DNA from: Azonexus sp. R2A61
GTDB taxonomy: Bacteria; Pseudomonadota; Gammaproteobacteria; Burkholderiales; Rhodocyclaceae
NCBI RefSeq assembly: GCF_021401135.1
Contig: NZ_JACBFO010000002.1
Location: 909,587 to 973,586, forward strand
Length of the DNA: 64,000 bases
Direction: 5' to 3'
In this document: in pieces, positions 17,069 to 25,301 of the stretch
Position numbering within the stretch: the stretch's first letter is position 1
Layout of the letters: each line of letters starts with the position of its first letter
Notes under the pieces: generated by a model
Database searches by the model: none
What the model was told of the DNA's origin: nothing
The model's input: only the letters and a program-made list of their open reading frames with translations
Program-made: the position numbers and the translations under genes

Positions 17069-17770
17069 ATGAGCACGCGCATCCTTCTCGTCGAAGACGA
17101 CGAACGACTGGCCGAACTGACGGCCGAATACCTGACCAAGAACGATCTGCAGGTCGCCATCGAACCGCGTGGCGACGCCGCCGAAGCACGCATCCTGAAC
17201 GAGCAGCCCGACCTGGTGATCCTCGACGTGATGCTGCCCGGCAAGGACGGTTTCGAGGTCTGCCGCTCGGTACGCCAGCAGTACCGCGGCGTCATCCTGA
17301 TGCTGACCGCCCGCGACGAGGATTTCGACCAGATTCTCGGGCTCGAACTGGGGGCCGACGACTACATCGCCAAGCCGGTACAGCCGCGGGTGCTGCTGGC
17401 CCGCATCAAGGCACTGCTGCGACGCATGCCGACCGCCAGCGAGCCGGCACAGGACAACGAATCGCTGGTCTTCGGGCAATTCCGGATCAGCCAGGCGACG
17501 CGCACCGCCGCCCTCGGCAGCCAGGCCATCGACCTGACCACCGCCGAATTCGACCTGCTGTGGCTGCTCGCCTCGCACGCCGGCAACGTCCTGTCGCGCG
17601 ACGACCTGCTGCAGGAGTTGCGCGGCATCGGCTTCGACGGCCTGGACCGCTCGATCGACGCCCGCATTTCCCGACTGCGCAAGAAACTGAACGACGACCC
17701 GGAAAATCCGACGCGCATCAAGACCGTACGCGGCAAGGGCTACCTGTTCAGCAAGCATGACTGGAACTGA
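17069..17770 (+). CDS. rstA: RstA-like OmpR-family response regulator
   Basis: A 233-aa two-component regulator: receiver domain (about 1-120) with acidic pocket VEDD, phospho-acceptor Asp in VILDVMLPGKDG near residue 52 and Lys in DYIAKP near 102; then a winged-helix DNA-binding domain (about 135-230, VRGKGYLF). The segment VAIEPRGDAAEARIL strongly resembles E. coli RstA. The stop lies inside the next gene, a 14-base overlap with the partner kinase, so the pair is co-translated. In enterics RstAB responds to acid and low magnesium through PhoP; the stimulus here is unknown. Confidence 0.85.
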   Translation: MSTRILLVEDDERLAELTAEYLTKNDLQVAIEPRGDAAEARILNEQPDLVILDVMLPGKDGFEVCRSVRQQYRGVILMLTARDEDFDQILGLELGADDYIAKPVQPRVLLARIKALLRRMPTASEPAQDNESLVFGQFRISQATRTAALGSQAIDLTTAEFDLLWLLASHAGNVLSRDDLLQELRGIGFDGLDRSIDARISRLRKKLNDDPENPTRIKTVRGKGYLFSKHDWN

Positions 17771-19193
17771 TCCCGAATCCGGGAACCCCGGCGACAAGCC
17801 GGGGCGCCAGGGCCTTGCCCGCTCGCTGTTCCGCGCCTCGCTGCCGCGCTGGCGCGGCAACCGCTACAGCCTGTCCAAGCTGTTCTTCAACTTCTACCTG
17901 CTGGCGATGGGCTCCTTCGTCGCCATCGCGTTTACCGCCGATTTCATCATCTCGACCGCCCAGCGCGGCATCACCGACGACTACGCGCGCCGTTTCATGC
18001 GCGGCACGATCACGCTGATCGAGGACGAACTCTTCGCCGTCCCGCGTCGCCAGTGGGAAACCAAGATCAAGGACATCGACGGCAAGTTCTCGTACAAGCT
18101 CGACATCGTCGAGCGGATGACCCTGGATACCCGCCTGACCAGCGCCCAGGTCGAAAAGCTCGACGCCGGCGACATCGCCATCGCCCACGATCACGACTTG
18201 ATGTATCACCGCCTCGGGACGTCCAGCAAGGTCCTGGTGATCGGTCCGCTGTCGGCCAGCCGGAATCCCGAGCGCACCGAACGCCTGCCGCTGGAACTGC
18301 GTCTGCGCCTGCTGACCTGGAGCCTGATCGGCGTCATCTTTGCCATCGCCTTGTGGTTCTGGATCCGCCCGGTCTGGCGCGACCTCGAAAGCCTGCGCCA
18401 GACCGCCCGCGATCTGGGCGACGGCAACTTCGACGCCCATTCGCCGCAGGCGCGCACCCAGCTGTTCGCACCGCTTTCCGACACCCTGAACAGCATGGCC
18501 GACCGCATCCGTCAATTGCTCGCCACGCACCGCGAACTGTCCTGCGGCATCTCGCACGAACTGCGCACGCCGATCGCCCGCATGCGCTTTGCCCTCGAAA
18601 TGCTGTCGGAAACCGACGACACCGCCGAACACGGCCGCCTGCGTGCGATGATCGAAGCCGACCTCGACGAACTCGATCAACTGATCGACACCAGCCTGAC
18701 CTACGCCCGTTACGAACGGGAAGCGCCGTCCGCCCATTTCTCCAGCGTCGCCTTCGCCGCCTGGCTGGTCGATGAAGTGGAAAGCGTGCGCCTGCTCGGG
18801 CGGACGCTGGATGTCACGGTCGACACCGCCCAATTGCCGGAAAACCTGCGCATCGACCTTGACCGCAAGGCGATGCCCTACGCGCTGCGCAACCTGCTGC
18901 GCAACGCCTTCAAGTACGCCGGCAAGCACATCCGGGTGAGTGCCGAACTGCAGGACGAACAAATCTTCATCCACGTCGACGACGACGGCATCGGCATTCC
19001 GGAAGGCGAACGCGAACACATCTTTTCGGCGTTTACCCGGCTGGATCGTTCCCGCGACCGCTCGACCGGCGGTTACGGCCTGGGCCTGGCGATCGCCCGG
19101 CGCGTGCTGGAACTGCACGGCGGGACGGCAACCGCCGATGCATCGCCGCTCGGCGGCGCCCGTTTCACGCTGCGCTGGCAGGCGCATCAGTAG
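17757..19193 (+). CDS. rstB: RstB-like sensor histidine kinase
   Basis: A 478-aa membrane kinase paired with the RstA-like regulator. It has two membrane segments (about residues 42-65 and 180-200) flanking a periplasmic sensor domain, then HAMP, a HisKA domain with the phospho-acceptor in CGISHELRTPIARM near residue 264, and a HATPase domain (LRNAFKYAGK, DDGIGIP, GYGLGLAIARR). All catalytic boxes are intact. The start at 17757 overlaps the regulator gene by 14 bases. A string of very small ORFs follows it before a terminator. Confidence 0.85.
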   Translation: MTGTDPESGNPGDKPGRQGLARSLFRASLPRWRGNRYSLSKLFFNFYLLAMGSFVAIAFTADFIISTAQRGITDDYARRFMRGTITLIEDELFAVPRRQWETKIKDIDGKFSYKLDIVERMTLDTRLTSAQVEKLDAGDIAIAHDHDLMYHRLGTSSKVLVIGPLSASRNPERTERLPLELRLRLLTWSLIGVIFAIALWFWIRPVWRDLESLRQTARDLGDGNFDAHSPQARTQLFAPLSDTLNSMADRIRQLLATHRELSCGISHELRTPIARMRFALEMLSETDDTAEHGRLRAMIEADLDELDQLIDTSLTYARYEREAPSAHFSSVAFAAWLVDEVESVRLLGRTLDVTVDTAQLPENLRIDLDRKAMPYALRNLLRNAFKYAGKHIRVSAELQDEQIFIHVDDDGIGIPEGEREHIFSAFTRLDRSRDRSTGGYGLGLAIARRVLELHGGTATADASPLGGARFTLRWQAHQ

Positions 19194-19301
19194 CCCGACG
19201 ACTTCAGGTTACAGAACGTCATCGAAGCCTGCGGCTTGGTTACCCCGAGCCAACGCAGGCCCAACAGACCGGCCGGCGCGCCGTCCTTAGAATCGGCTCC
19301 A

Positions 19302-19343
19302 TGGAACAACAACGAGCCCCTGAAGAGGAGGACCGCGAAATGA
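19302..19343 (+). CDS. Possible 13-codon leader ORF
   Basis: ATG at 19302 begins a 13-codon ORF whose TGA overlaps the ATG of the next small ORF (ATGA). A TAGAAT box (19289-19294) lies immediately upstream. It may be a leader peptide that couples translation to the next ORF, or simply chance. Confidence 0.2.
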   Translation, partial: WNNNEPLKRRTAK

Positions 19344-19459
19344 TCGACATCAACATCAAGCAATTTCTCGAAGCCGCGCGCTTCTACCTGCTCGGCCTGG
19401 TGCCGACCCAACAGCCGGTGCTGGCCGCCATCCCGGTCCGTCGCAACGACCGCCGCTGA
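19340..19459 (+). CDS. Small ORF, 39 aa
   Basis: Starts MIDINIKQFLEAARFYLLG after a good GAGGAG ribosome site, encodes a short amphipathic or hydrophobic segment, and ends in RRNDRR. No family recognised. It is in the same reading frame as the 58-aa ORF that starts three bases after its stop, so the two together could form one ORF interrupted by a single TGA. The placement after rstB and before a terminator suggests a small-protein cistron. Confidence 0.45.
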   Translation: MIDINIKQFLEAARFYLLGLVPTQQPVLAAIPVRRNDRR

Positions 19460-19462
19460 TTG

Positions 19463-19639
19463 ATGTCGCTGCCGGATGACCTGCCGCTCAGCGAGACGCT
19501 GGGCATTTTCGTCGGCATCGCCGGTTTCGACTGGCTGGACGACGGCAATGCCGAGTTGCTGACCGCAGTCATCGGCGCAATCGTCGCCGGCACCATCATC
19601 TTCCTTGCCCGCCGGATTTCCCGCCGCCGCAAGCGCTGA
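19463..19639 (+). CDS. Small membrane protein, 58 aa
   Basis: ATG at 19463 to TGA at 19637-19639. The product has an acidic N-terminus (MSLPDDLPLSETLG), one strong transmembrane helix of about 20 residues rich in Ile, Ala and Gly, and a positively charged tail RRISRRRKR, which predicts an N-out, C-in single-pass protein. No family was recognised. It lies three bases after the preceding 39-aa ORF and 49 bases before a strong terminator, which makes it a credible end of a small transcription unit. Position beside rstAB raises the possibility of a kinase-modulating small protein, which is only inference. Confidence 0.55.
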   Translation: MSLPDDLPLSETLGIFVGIAGFDWLDDGNAELLTAVIGAIVAGTIIFLARRISRRRKR

Positions 19640-19688
19640 CCCGAATCCCTCCTCTCGGATCTTCCCCCCGATTCGAGACCTCCCTGTT

Positions 19689-19717
19689 ACCCCGCCCTCG
19701 TGGCGGGGTCTTTTTTT
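19689..19717 (+). terminator. Terminator after the small-ORF cluster
   Basis: ACCCCGCC (19689-19696) pairs with GGCGGGGT (19702-19709) around a 5-base loop, followed by C and seven Ts. Strong rho-independent terminator for rightward transcription. Confidence 0.92.
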
Positions 19718-19728
19718 GTGCCGCCGGC

Positions 19729-20994
19729 TCAGGCGCCGGACGGGTTCAACAGACGCACTTCGCGCTGCGGGAAGGGAATCGAAATCCCGTTGTCGCGGAA
19801 ACGCTGCCAGATCGCCAGATTGATGTCCGACACCACATTGCCCTTGCCGTTTTCGGGATCTTCGATCCAGAAGCCGAGCTCCAGGTTGATCGCGCTGTCG
19901 GCGAACTGCAGGATCGAAACCCGCGGCGCCGGCTCCGTCATCACCCTGGGCTGGGCTCGGGCGCATTCGGCCATCAGCCGCATCGCCTCGGGCAGATCGC
20001 AGTCGTAGGCGACACCGACCGTCGTTGCCAGACGCAGGCGTTTGTCGGTGTAGGTCTGGTTCTGTACCGTCGAACTGATCAGCGTCTCGTTGGGCACGAT
20101 GAATTCGCTGCCGCCCGGATGCTGCAATACGGTATAGCGCGTCGTGATCTGGGTGACCACGCCGGAATCGTTGCCGACCTGGACGATGTTGCCGATGCGG
20201 ATCGAGCGCTCGAGCAGGATGATGAAGCCGGACACATAATTGTTGGCGATCTTCTGCAACCCGAAACCGAGGCCGACGCCAAGCGCACCGGTAAACACCG
20301 ACAGTGCCGTCATGTCGATGCCGGCCAGCGACAGGCTGACCAGGATGGCCAGCACGGTAAGTACGGCCTTGGCCACCCGCACGCCGACGATGCGCAGGTT
20401 GTTGTCCAGCGACGAGACGCGCATCAAGCGGTTTTCGATGATGCCGGCACCCCACAGGGCGACGATCACCGTCAGGAAAACGGTGACGATGCCGCGCAGG
20501 ATCACCCAGAGATTCAGCCGTTGCTGGCCGACGGTGAAGCTGATGTCCTCCAGCGCGTCGATCACGAACGGCAACAGATCGGTGATGTGCAGCGCCAGCC
20601 AGCACCAGACCAGGGTGGCGATCACCCGTTCCCAGGTGGTCAGCCACTGGGCATGCGGAAACGCCTGACGCAGCACGAACACCACGCCGCGCACCAGCGC
20701 CATCGAACCGAGCAGGGGCATCACCAGGCGCAGCAGGTTGACCGGCATCGCCTGCTTGAGGGTGACGATTGCCAGGCCGGCCAGCAGCATGCCGGTAAAC
20801 GGAAAAACCAGGCGGGCACCGGCATCACGCAGACGGCCGCGCGTTTCCTGATGGCCGCTGCGCCACCAGCGGGAAAAGAGCAGCGCCGCCCCCAGGCAGA
20901 CGCACAGTGCGACGACCTGCCAGACGAAGCCGGGATTGCTGAAATCGTCGAGCAGATCGTTGATCAGGCGCAGGGCCTCGGCGTGGCTGTTCAT
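19729..20994 (-). CDS. MscS-family mechanosensitive channel
   Basis: A 421-aa inner-membrane protein with about six predicted helices and a C-terminal cytoplasmic domain. The pore-lining helix and beta domain of MscS are visible: ALGVGLGFGLQKIANNYVSG near residue 235, then RIGNIVQVGNDSGVVTQI and PNETLISSTVQNQT. Such channels open under membrane tension and protect against hypoosmotic shock. It is larger than E. coli MscS (286 aa), with three to four extra N-terminal helices. The ATG overlaps the stop of the RsmB-type gene, so it is the last gene of that leftward group. Confidence 0.9.
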   Translation of the reverse strand: MNSHAEALRLINDLLDDFSNPGFVWQVVALCVCLGAALLFSRWWRSGHQETRGRLRDAGARLVFPFTGMLLAGLAIVTLKQAMPVNLLRLVMPLLGSMALVRGVVFVLRQAFPHAQWLTTWERVIATLVWCWLALHITDLLPFVIDALEDISFTVGQQRLNLWVILRGIVTVFLTVIVALWGAGIIENRLMRVSSLDNNLRIVGVRVAKAVLTVLAILVSLSLAGIDMTALSVFTGALGVGLGFGLQKIANNYVSGFIILLERSIRIGNIVQVGNDSGVVTQITTRYTVLQHPGGSEFIVPNETLISSTVQNQTYTDKRLRLATTVGVAYDCDLPEAMRLMAECARAQPRVMTEPAPRVSILQFADSAINLELGFWIEDPENGKGNVVSDINLAIWQRFRDNGISIPFPQREVRLLNPSGA

Positions 20995-22253
20995 GACTGG
21001 CGCTCCAGGATGGCGGCAAAGAACCCGTCGGTATCGTGTTCATGCGGCAGCAGGCGCAGGCAGTCGCCGCCGATCTCGATGCCCTGCCGCGCCATCACGG
21101 TCGACGCCGGCAATAGCGAAAAATCGGCGTGGGCAGCCAGGAAAGCCTCGACCACGGCTTCGTTTTCTGCGGTCAACAGGCTGCAGGTGGCATAAACCAC
21201 GCGGCCGCCGGGCCGGACCAGCGGTGCGGCAGCGGCCAGGATGGCGGTCTGTTTGGCCACCAGTTCGTCGATCGCCGTCGCGTCCTGACGCCATTTGAGG
21301 TCCGGATTGCGACGCAAGGTCCCGAGGCCGGAACACGGCGCGTCGACCAGCACGCGATCCACCTTGCCGGCCAGCCGCTTCATCTTGGCATCGCGCTCGT
21401 GTTCGATGCGCACCGGATGCACGTTGGACAGGCCGGAACGCGCCAGCCGAGGCTTGAGGTTGCTCAGCCGCTTGTCGGAAACATCGCAGGCATAAAGCCG
21501 GCCGGTGTTGCGCATCTGGGCGCCGATCAACAGCGTCTTGCCGCCGGCGCCGGCACAGAAGTCGACGACCATCTCGCCGCGCTTCGCTTCCAGCGCCAGA
21601 CCGAGCAGTTGGCTGCCTTCGTCCTGAACTTCGAAAGCACCGTCCTGGAAACGCGGATTGCTGGCCAGCGACGGCTTGTCGCGCAGCCGGACGGCAAGCG
21701 GCGACCAACGCCCGGCACGGGCCTCGATGCCGTCCGCCGCGAGACCGGCCAGCAGTTCGTCGCGCGTCGTCTTCAGCGTATTCACCCGCAAGTCGAGCGG
21801 CGCCGGCTGGTTCAGCGCGCGGGCCAGCGCCGGCAACTGCTCGGCCGGCCATTGGGCGACCAGCCGGTCGTACAGCCAGTCGGGCAGATCGCAACGCTCG
21901 GCCGGGCTTAACGACGCATCGTCGAAGGCCTTGACGCCGGCCAGCCAGCTTTCTTCATCGCCGCGCAATACCGGTGCCAGTTCGCGCAGGCTCCAGCCGC
22001 GCACCACGGCCAGCGCAACCAGCAGCCGGGCCCGGTCGCTGCGTCGGTCGCCCAGTCTCGCCTCGATGCTGCGCCGACGGCGCAGCACGGCGAACACCGT
22101 TTCGGCCACGAAAGCCCGGTCGGCATGACCGAGCTGGCGATGCTCGCGGAAATAACGCGAGACGACGGCATCGGCTGGATGCTCGAAGCGCAGGAGTTGG
22201 CCGAGAACGGCTTCGGCATGGGTGAACAGGGCGGGAGTGAAGCGTGCTTTCAT
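20991..22253 (-). CDS. RsmB/NOP-family RNA m5C methyltransferase
   Basis: A 420-aa S-adenosylmethionine-dependent cytosine-5 RNA methyltransferase. The N-terminal part is a NusB-like helical region; the catalytic domain has the SAM site VDFCAGAGGKTLLIGA near residue 237 and both cysteines of the mechanism, DAPCSGLGT near 307 and YATCSLL near 360. The target RNA could be 16S rRNA as for RsmB, but members of this family vary. The gene lies 27 bases after a DUF3108 gene and overlaps the MscS gene by 4 bases, so it is mid-operon. Confidence 0.88.
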   Translation of the reverse strand: MKARFTPALFTHAEAVLGQLLRFEHPADAVVSRYFREHRQLGHADRAFVAETVFAVLRRRRSIEARLGDRRSDRARLLVALAVVRGWSLRELAPVLRGDEESWLAGVKAFDDASLSPAERCDLPDWLYDRLVAQWPAEQLPALARALNQPAPLDLRVNTLKTTRDELLAGLAADGIEARAGRWSPLAVRLRDKPSLASNPRFQDGAFEVQDEGSQLLGLALEAKRGEMVVDFCAGAGGKTLLIGAQMRNTGRLYACDVSDKRLSNLKPRLARSGLSNVHPVRIEHERDAKMKRLAGKVDRVLVDAPCSGLGTLRRNPDLKWRQDATAIDELVAKQTAILAAAAPLVRPGGRVVYATCSLLTAENEAVVEAFLAAHADFSLLPASTVMARQGIEIGGDCLRLLPHEHDTDGFFAAILERQS

Positions 22254-22280
22254 GGAATCCGGGCAATCTTGGGCGAGGAA

Positions 22281-23261
22281 TCAGGGATCGGCCACCGGCT
22301 GGCCGATTTCGCGGGCGACCTGGAAATAGCGGCGGCCCTTTTTGTCGGTGAAACGGATTTTAACCGGCAAGCGGTACAGATCGAGCGCGATCCACAATTC
22401 GGTGACGGTTTCGCCGGCCGCCCGCAGGTGCAGGGTCCGGAATTCGCCGGCCGGCGTGAGCAGCGTTTCCTCGCCCAGCGCGTCCAGTTCGTACACCTCG
22501 TACTTCTTGCCGGTGACGACGCCGATCCGGCTGCCGTTCTCGGGCGCTTTCAGATAGGCCAGCTGAAAGGTCAGCGACAACAGGTCCTGCGTCCCGTCGG
22601 CGATCTGCAGCGTGGTGCCCTCGCGGCCGATCACCACTTGCCGGGTCGGCCAGACGAAGTCGGCCCGTTCGCGGGTCTCCTCGCCGTTGCGCCAGGTCCG
22701 GTAGATTTCCGGCTGCAGGCCGCTGGCGATCAAGCGACCGGTGCTGCGCGTTTCCTGGCGCACCGACTTGAACAGCGCGACCAGGCCGACCGTCTCGGAC
22801 AGGCTCTGCAAGCGATAGCTCCCGTCGGCGGCAAACTGCCAGACCACCTCGGCCCGGCCGATGAGGGCTTCCGACGACTCATGCACGATGTCGTAACGCA
22901 GCACGCCGGACGATGGCTGCACCGGCGCCGGCGAAGCGGGCTCGGCCGACGCGGCGACCGGCGTGGCGGAAGGCTCGACCGGTTCGGCAGGCGAAGGGAT
23001 GTCGTCGGCCGGGACAACCGACGGCGCCGGCGCCGAGGTCTTGACCCGAGGTGGCGCCGCGGCGGTGCTTGCTGCCTTCGCCTGCGGTGGGCCCTGGCGC
23101 CCGCCCGCAACGGCCGCCGGTTTGGGCAGCGGACGCAATGTTGCGGTCAACGCCGGCCGCGACGAAAAATCCTCACCGGCAGGCCAGCCCGGCAAGCCGG
23201 CCATCAGCCAGCAATGGAGCAGCAGGGAAACGAGCAGCGCGACGATCAGCTTGCGCGGCAT
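22281..23261 (-). CDS. DUF3108 domain protein
   Basis: A 326-aa protein with an N-terminal membrane anchor or signal (residues 5-25, LIVALLVSLLLHCWL), a long Pro/Ala-rich linker (about 35-120) and a C-terminal DUF3108 domain (LRYDIVHESSEALIGRAE, then WRNGEETRERADFVWP). DUF3108 proteins are predicted envelope beta-rich proteins of unknown function; the layout recalls TonB-like anchors with a linker long enough to cross part of the periplasm. It follows purN by 6 bases and precedes the RsmB-type gene, a combination common in betaproteobacteria. Confidence 0.82.
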   Translation of the reverse strand: MPRKLIVALLVSLLLHCWLMAGLPGWPAGEDFSSRPALTATLRPLPKPAAVAGGRQGPPQAKAASTAAAPPRVKTSAPAPSVVPADDIPSPAEPVEPSATPVAASAEPASPAPVQPSSGVLRYDIVHESSEALIGRAEVVWQFAADGSYRLQSLSETVGLVALFKSVRQETRSTGRLIASGLQPEIYRTWRNGEETRERADFVWPTRQVVIGREGTTLQIADGTQDLLSLTFQLAYLKAPENGSRIGVVTGKKYEVYELDALGEETLLTPAGEFRTLHLRAAGETVTELWIALDLYRLPVKIRFTDKKGRRYFQVAREIGQPVADP

Positions 23262-23267
23262 CGCAAA

Positions 23268-23915
23268 TCAGCACACCTCGGGCGACCGTAGTGCGCGCTC
23301 ACCTTCCTGGCGATCGGCCAGCACCACCCGGCCGCCGACCAGCGTCAGACGATCCTCGGCAAACCAGCGCACCGCCTGCGGATAGATACGGTGTTCCTGT
23401 TTCAGGACGCGGGCCGCCAGGCTGGCCTCGTCGTCGTCGTCGAGAACCGGCACCGCGGCCTGGATGACGACCGGCCCGTGATCCAGTTCGGCGGTCACGA
23501 AATGCACCGTGCAGCCGTGGATGCGCACGCCTTCCTCGAGCGCGCGCCGGTGCGTGTGCAAACCGGGGAAGGACGGCAGCAGCGATGGATGGATATTGAG
23601 CAACCGGCCTTCGTAGCGGCGGACGAAATCCGCCGTCAGGATGCGCATGAAACCGGCCAGCACGACCAGGTCCGGCGCAAAGCTGTCGATGCATTCGGCC
23701 AGCGCGGCGTCGAAGGCGTCGCGGCCGGCGAAGGCCTTGTGATCGAGCGCCCGGGTGGCAATGCCGGCCGCGGCGGCGGTGGCCAGCCCGCCGGCATCCG
23801 GCCGGTTGCTGATCACTGCGGCAAGGTTGACCGGCAGTTCGCCGGCCGCGCGGGCGGCGATCATCGCCTCCATGTTGCTGCCACGACCGGAAACCAGAAT
23901 GACGACGTTCTTCAT
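23268..23915 (-). CDS. purN: Phosphoribosylglycinamide formyltransferase
   Basis: PurN transfers a formyl group from 10-formyl-tetrahydrofolate to GAR in purine synthesis. The 215-aa protein opens with the phosphate-binding VVILVSGRGSNMEAM and has the catalytic core LAGFMRILTADFV and NIHPSLLPSFPGLHT, with Asn, His and the later Asp (ELDHGPVV) all present. It lies 3 bases after the lipoprotein gene and 6 before the DUF3108 gene. purM, the later step of the pathway, lies at 38.7 kb, away from purN, although the two are often adjacent in gammaproteobacteria. Confidence 0.95.
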   Translation of the reverse strand: MKNVVILVSGRGSNMEAMIAARAAGELPVNLAAVISNRPDAGGLATAAAAGIATRALDHKAFAGRDAFDAALAECIDSFAPDLVVLAGFMRILTADFVRRYEGRLLNIHPSLLPSFPGLHTHRRALEEGVRIHGCTVHFVTAELDHGPVVIQAAVPVLDDDDEASLAARVLKQEHRIYPQAVRWFAEDRLTLVGGRVVLADRQEGERALRSPEVC

Positions 23916-23918
23916 GCT

Positions 23919-24614
23919 TCAGAAACCCACGGGAAGGAAAACGGCGGTCGCCAGCGACTGCGTGACGCGCGACAGCGTGCGTCCGTTGCGGTCGGCGACG
24001 ATGCGCGCCATGAAATCGAGCAGGCCGATGTCGCGGCCGAATTCGCGCTCGAAGGAGAGATTGCGGTTGTTCGGATCGAGTTCGTTGGACAACAGGAACA
24101 GCGTGCCGTCGGCCTGCCGGTCGTTGCCCAGCTTCCAGATGGCGATTTCCAGGTTGCGCGCGGTGTTGAACAGCTTGCTCTCGTTCAGGCTGTCGAGCAG
24201 GTAGAAATCGTCCTTGTACTCGAAGGCCGCATCGACCATGGTCAGCAGACCGAACATCAGGGCCGCGACACGGTCGCCGGCGAACTGCTCGTCGAAGGCC
24301 AGCGCCGCGGCCAGGCGCTCGCGCCGCCCCTGCAGGTCCGGCCAGGCATGGCGCACGCGCTGGCGCAGGCGGTCCACGGCCGCTTCGCGGCTGGCGGCGC
24401 CCTTTTTCCACTCGCGCGGATTGCGTTTGTACAGCTTATCGGCGATCAGCAACAGGCTGTCGACCACCTCCTGACGATTGGCGTCGGCAATGCGGTCGAC
24501 CTCGGTTTTCAGCAAATATTTGGCGTCGACCGTGGTTTCGCTGCGGCCGTCCCGCCCCAGCCGGGTCGAGCAGGCCGCCAGCATCAGCGCGAGGACGACG
24601 AGCAGCCAGCGCAT
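23919..24614 (-). CDS. Predicted lipoprotein of unknown function
   Basis: A 231-aa protein with a lipoprotein signal: MRWLLVVLALMLAACST, lipobox LAAC with Cys at residue 15. The mature part is mostly helical and charged; no known domain was recognised. The ATG overlaps the DedA stop (ATGA) and purN begins 3 bases after its stop, so it is embedded in an operon. It is probably an outer-membrane-anchored periplasmic protein by its signal; residue 2 of the mature part is Ser, which favours outer-membrane sorting under the rule known in enterics. Confidence 0.75.
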   Translation of the reverse strand: MRWLLVVLALMLAACSTRLGRDGRSETTVDAKYLLKTEVDRIADANRQEVVDSLLLIADKLYKRNPREWKKGAASREAAVDRLRQRVRHAWPDLQGRRERLAAALAFDEQFAGDRVAALMFGLLTMVDAAFEYKDDFYLLDSLNESKLFNTARNLEIAIWKLGNDRQADGTLFLLSNELDPNNRNLSFEREFGRDIGLLDFMARIVADRNGRTLSRVTQSLATAVFLPVGF

Positions 24615-25258
24615 CAGGTCGTCCGGCGTTGCTGCAGCAGGCCGATCGCCGCCGGAATCAGCGAGACGACGATGATGCCGACGATCAGCAGCGACAGGTT
24701 CTGCTTAACCCACGGCAGGTTGCCCAGCCAGTAGCCGGCCGCGCACAGCGACACCACCCAGGCAACGGCGCCGATCAGGTTGAACAGCGAAAACTTGCTC
24801 CACGACATCGCGCCGATACCGGCGACAAACGGGGCAAAGGTGCGCAGCAGCGGCAGGAAGCGCGAGATGACCAGGGTCTTGCCGCCATGCACTTCGTAGA
24901 AGGCATGGGTCTTCTGCAGTGCCGCCTGGTTGAAGAAGCGCGAGTTCTCCCACTGGAAGACGCGCGGCCCGAAATGTCGCCCGATCGCGTAGTTGACCGT
25001 ATTGCCGAGCACGGCGGCAACGATCAGCACGACCATCAGCGTCGGCAGATCCATGCCGCCCTCGCCCAGCGCCGCCAGTGCGCCGGCCACGAAGAGCAGC
25101 GAATCGCCCGGCAGGAAGGGAAAGACCACGAAGCCGGTCTCGGCGAACACGATGAAGAACAGGATGGCGTAGATCCACAGCCCGTATTGCTGGACCAGCA
25201 CGGCAAGATACTGGTCGAGGTGCAGCACGATGTCGATGAATTGGGTAAGCAGTTCCAT
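24614..25258 (-). CDS. DedA-family membrane protein
   Basis: A 214-aa DedA/SNARE-associated-family protein with four to five hydrophobic segments. Family landmarks are FAETGFVVFPFLPGDSLL near residue 38, the re-entrant region with GNTVNYAIGRHFG near 85, and HGGKTLVISRFLPLLRTFAP near 124, including the conserved Arg residues. DedA proteins act in lipid transport (undecaprenyl phosphate or phosphatidylethanolamine flipping) and support proton motive force; which lipid here is unknown. It opens the leftward DedA-lipoprotein-purN-DUF3108-methyltransferase-MscS run and is divergent from mutL across 43 bases. Confidence 0.9.
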   Translation of the reverse strand: MELLTQFIDIVLHLDQYLAVLVQQYGLWIYAILFFIVFAETGFVVFPFLPGDSLLFVAGALAALGEGGMDLPTLMVVLIVAAVLGNTVNYAIGRHFGPRVFQWENSRFFNQAALQKTHAFYEVHGGKTLVISRFLPLLRTFAPFVAGIGAMSWSKFSLFNLIGAVAWVVSLCAAGYWLGNLPWVKQNLSLLIVGIIVVSLIPAAIGLLQQRRTT

Positions 25259-25289
25259 GAGCGAAGCCGGGCCTTTGACGAGGCCGCAT

Positions 25290-25295
25290 TATAAT
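25290..25295 (+). promoter_or_regulatory. Consensus -10 box directly before mutL
   Basis: TATAAT ends only 6 bases before the mutL ATG at 25302. If used, transcription would start at or next to the A of the start codon and give a leaderless mRNA. No convincing -35 box is placed at 16-18 bases upstream. Confidence 0.35.
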
Positions 25296-25301
25296 CCGGG
25301 C

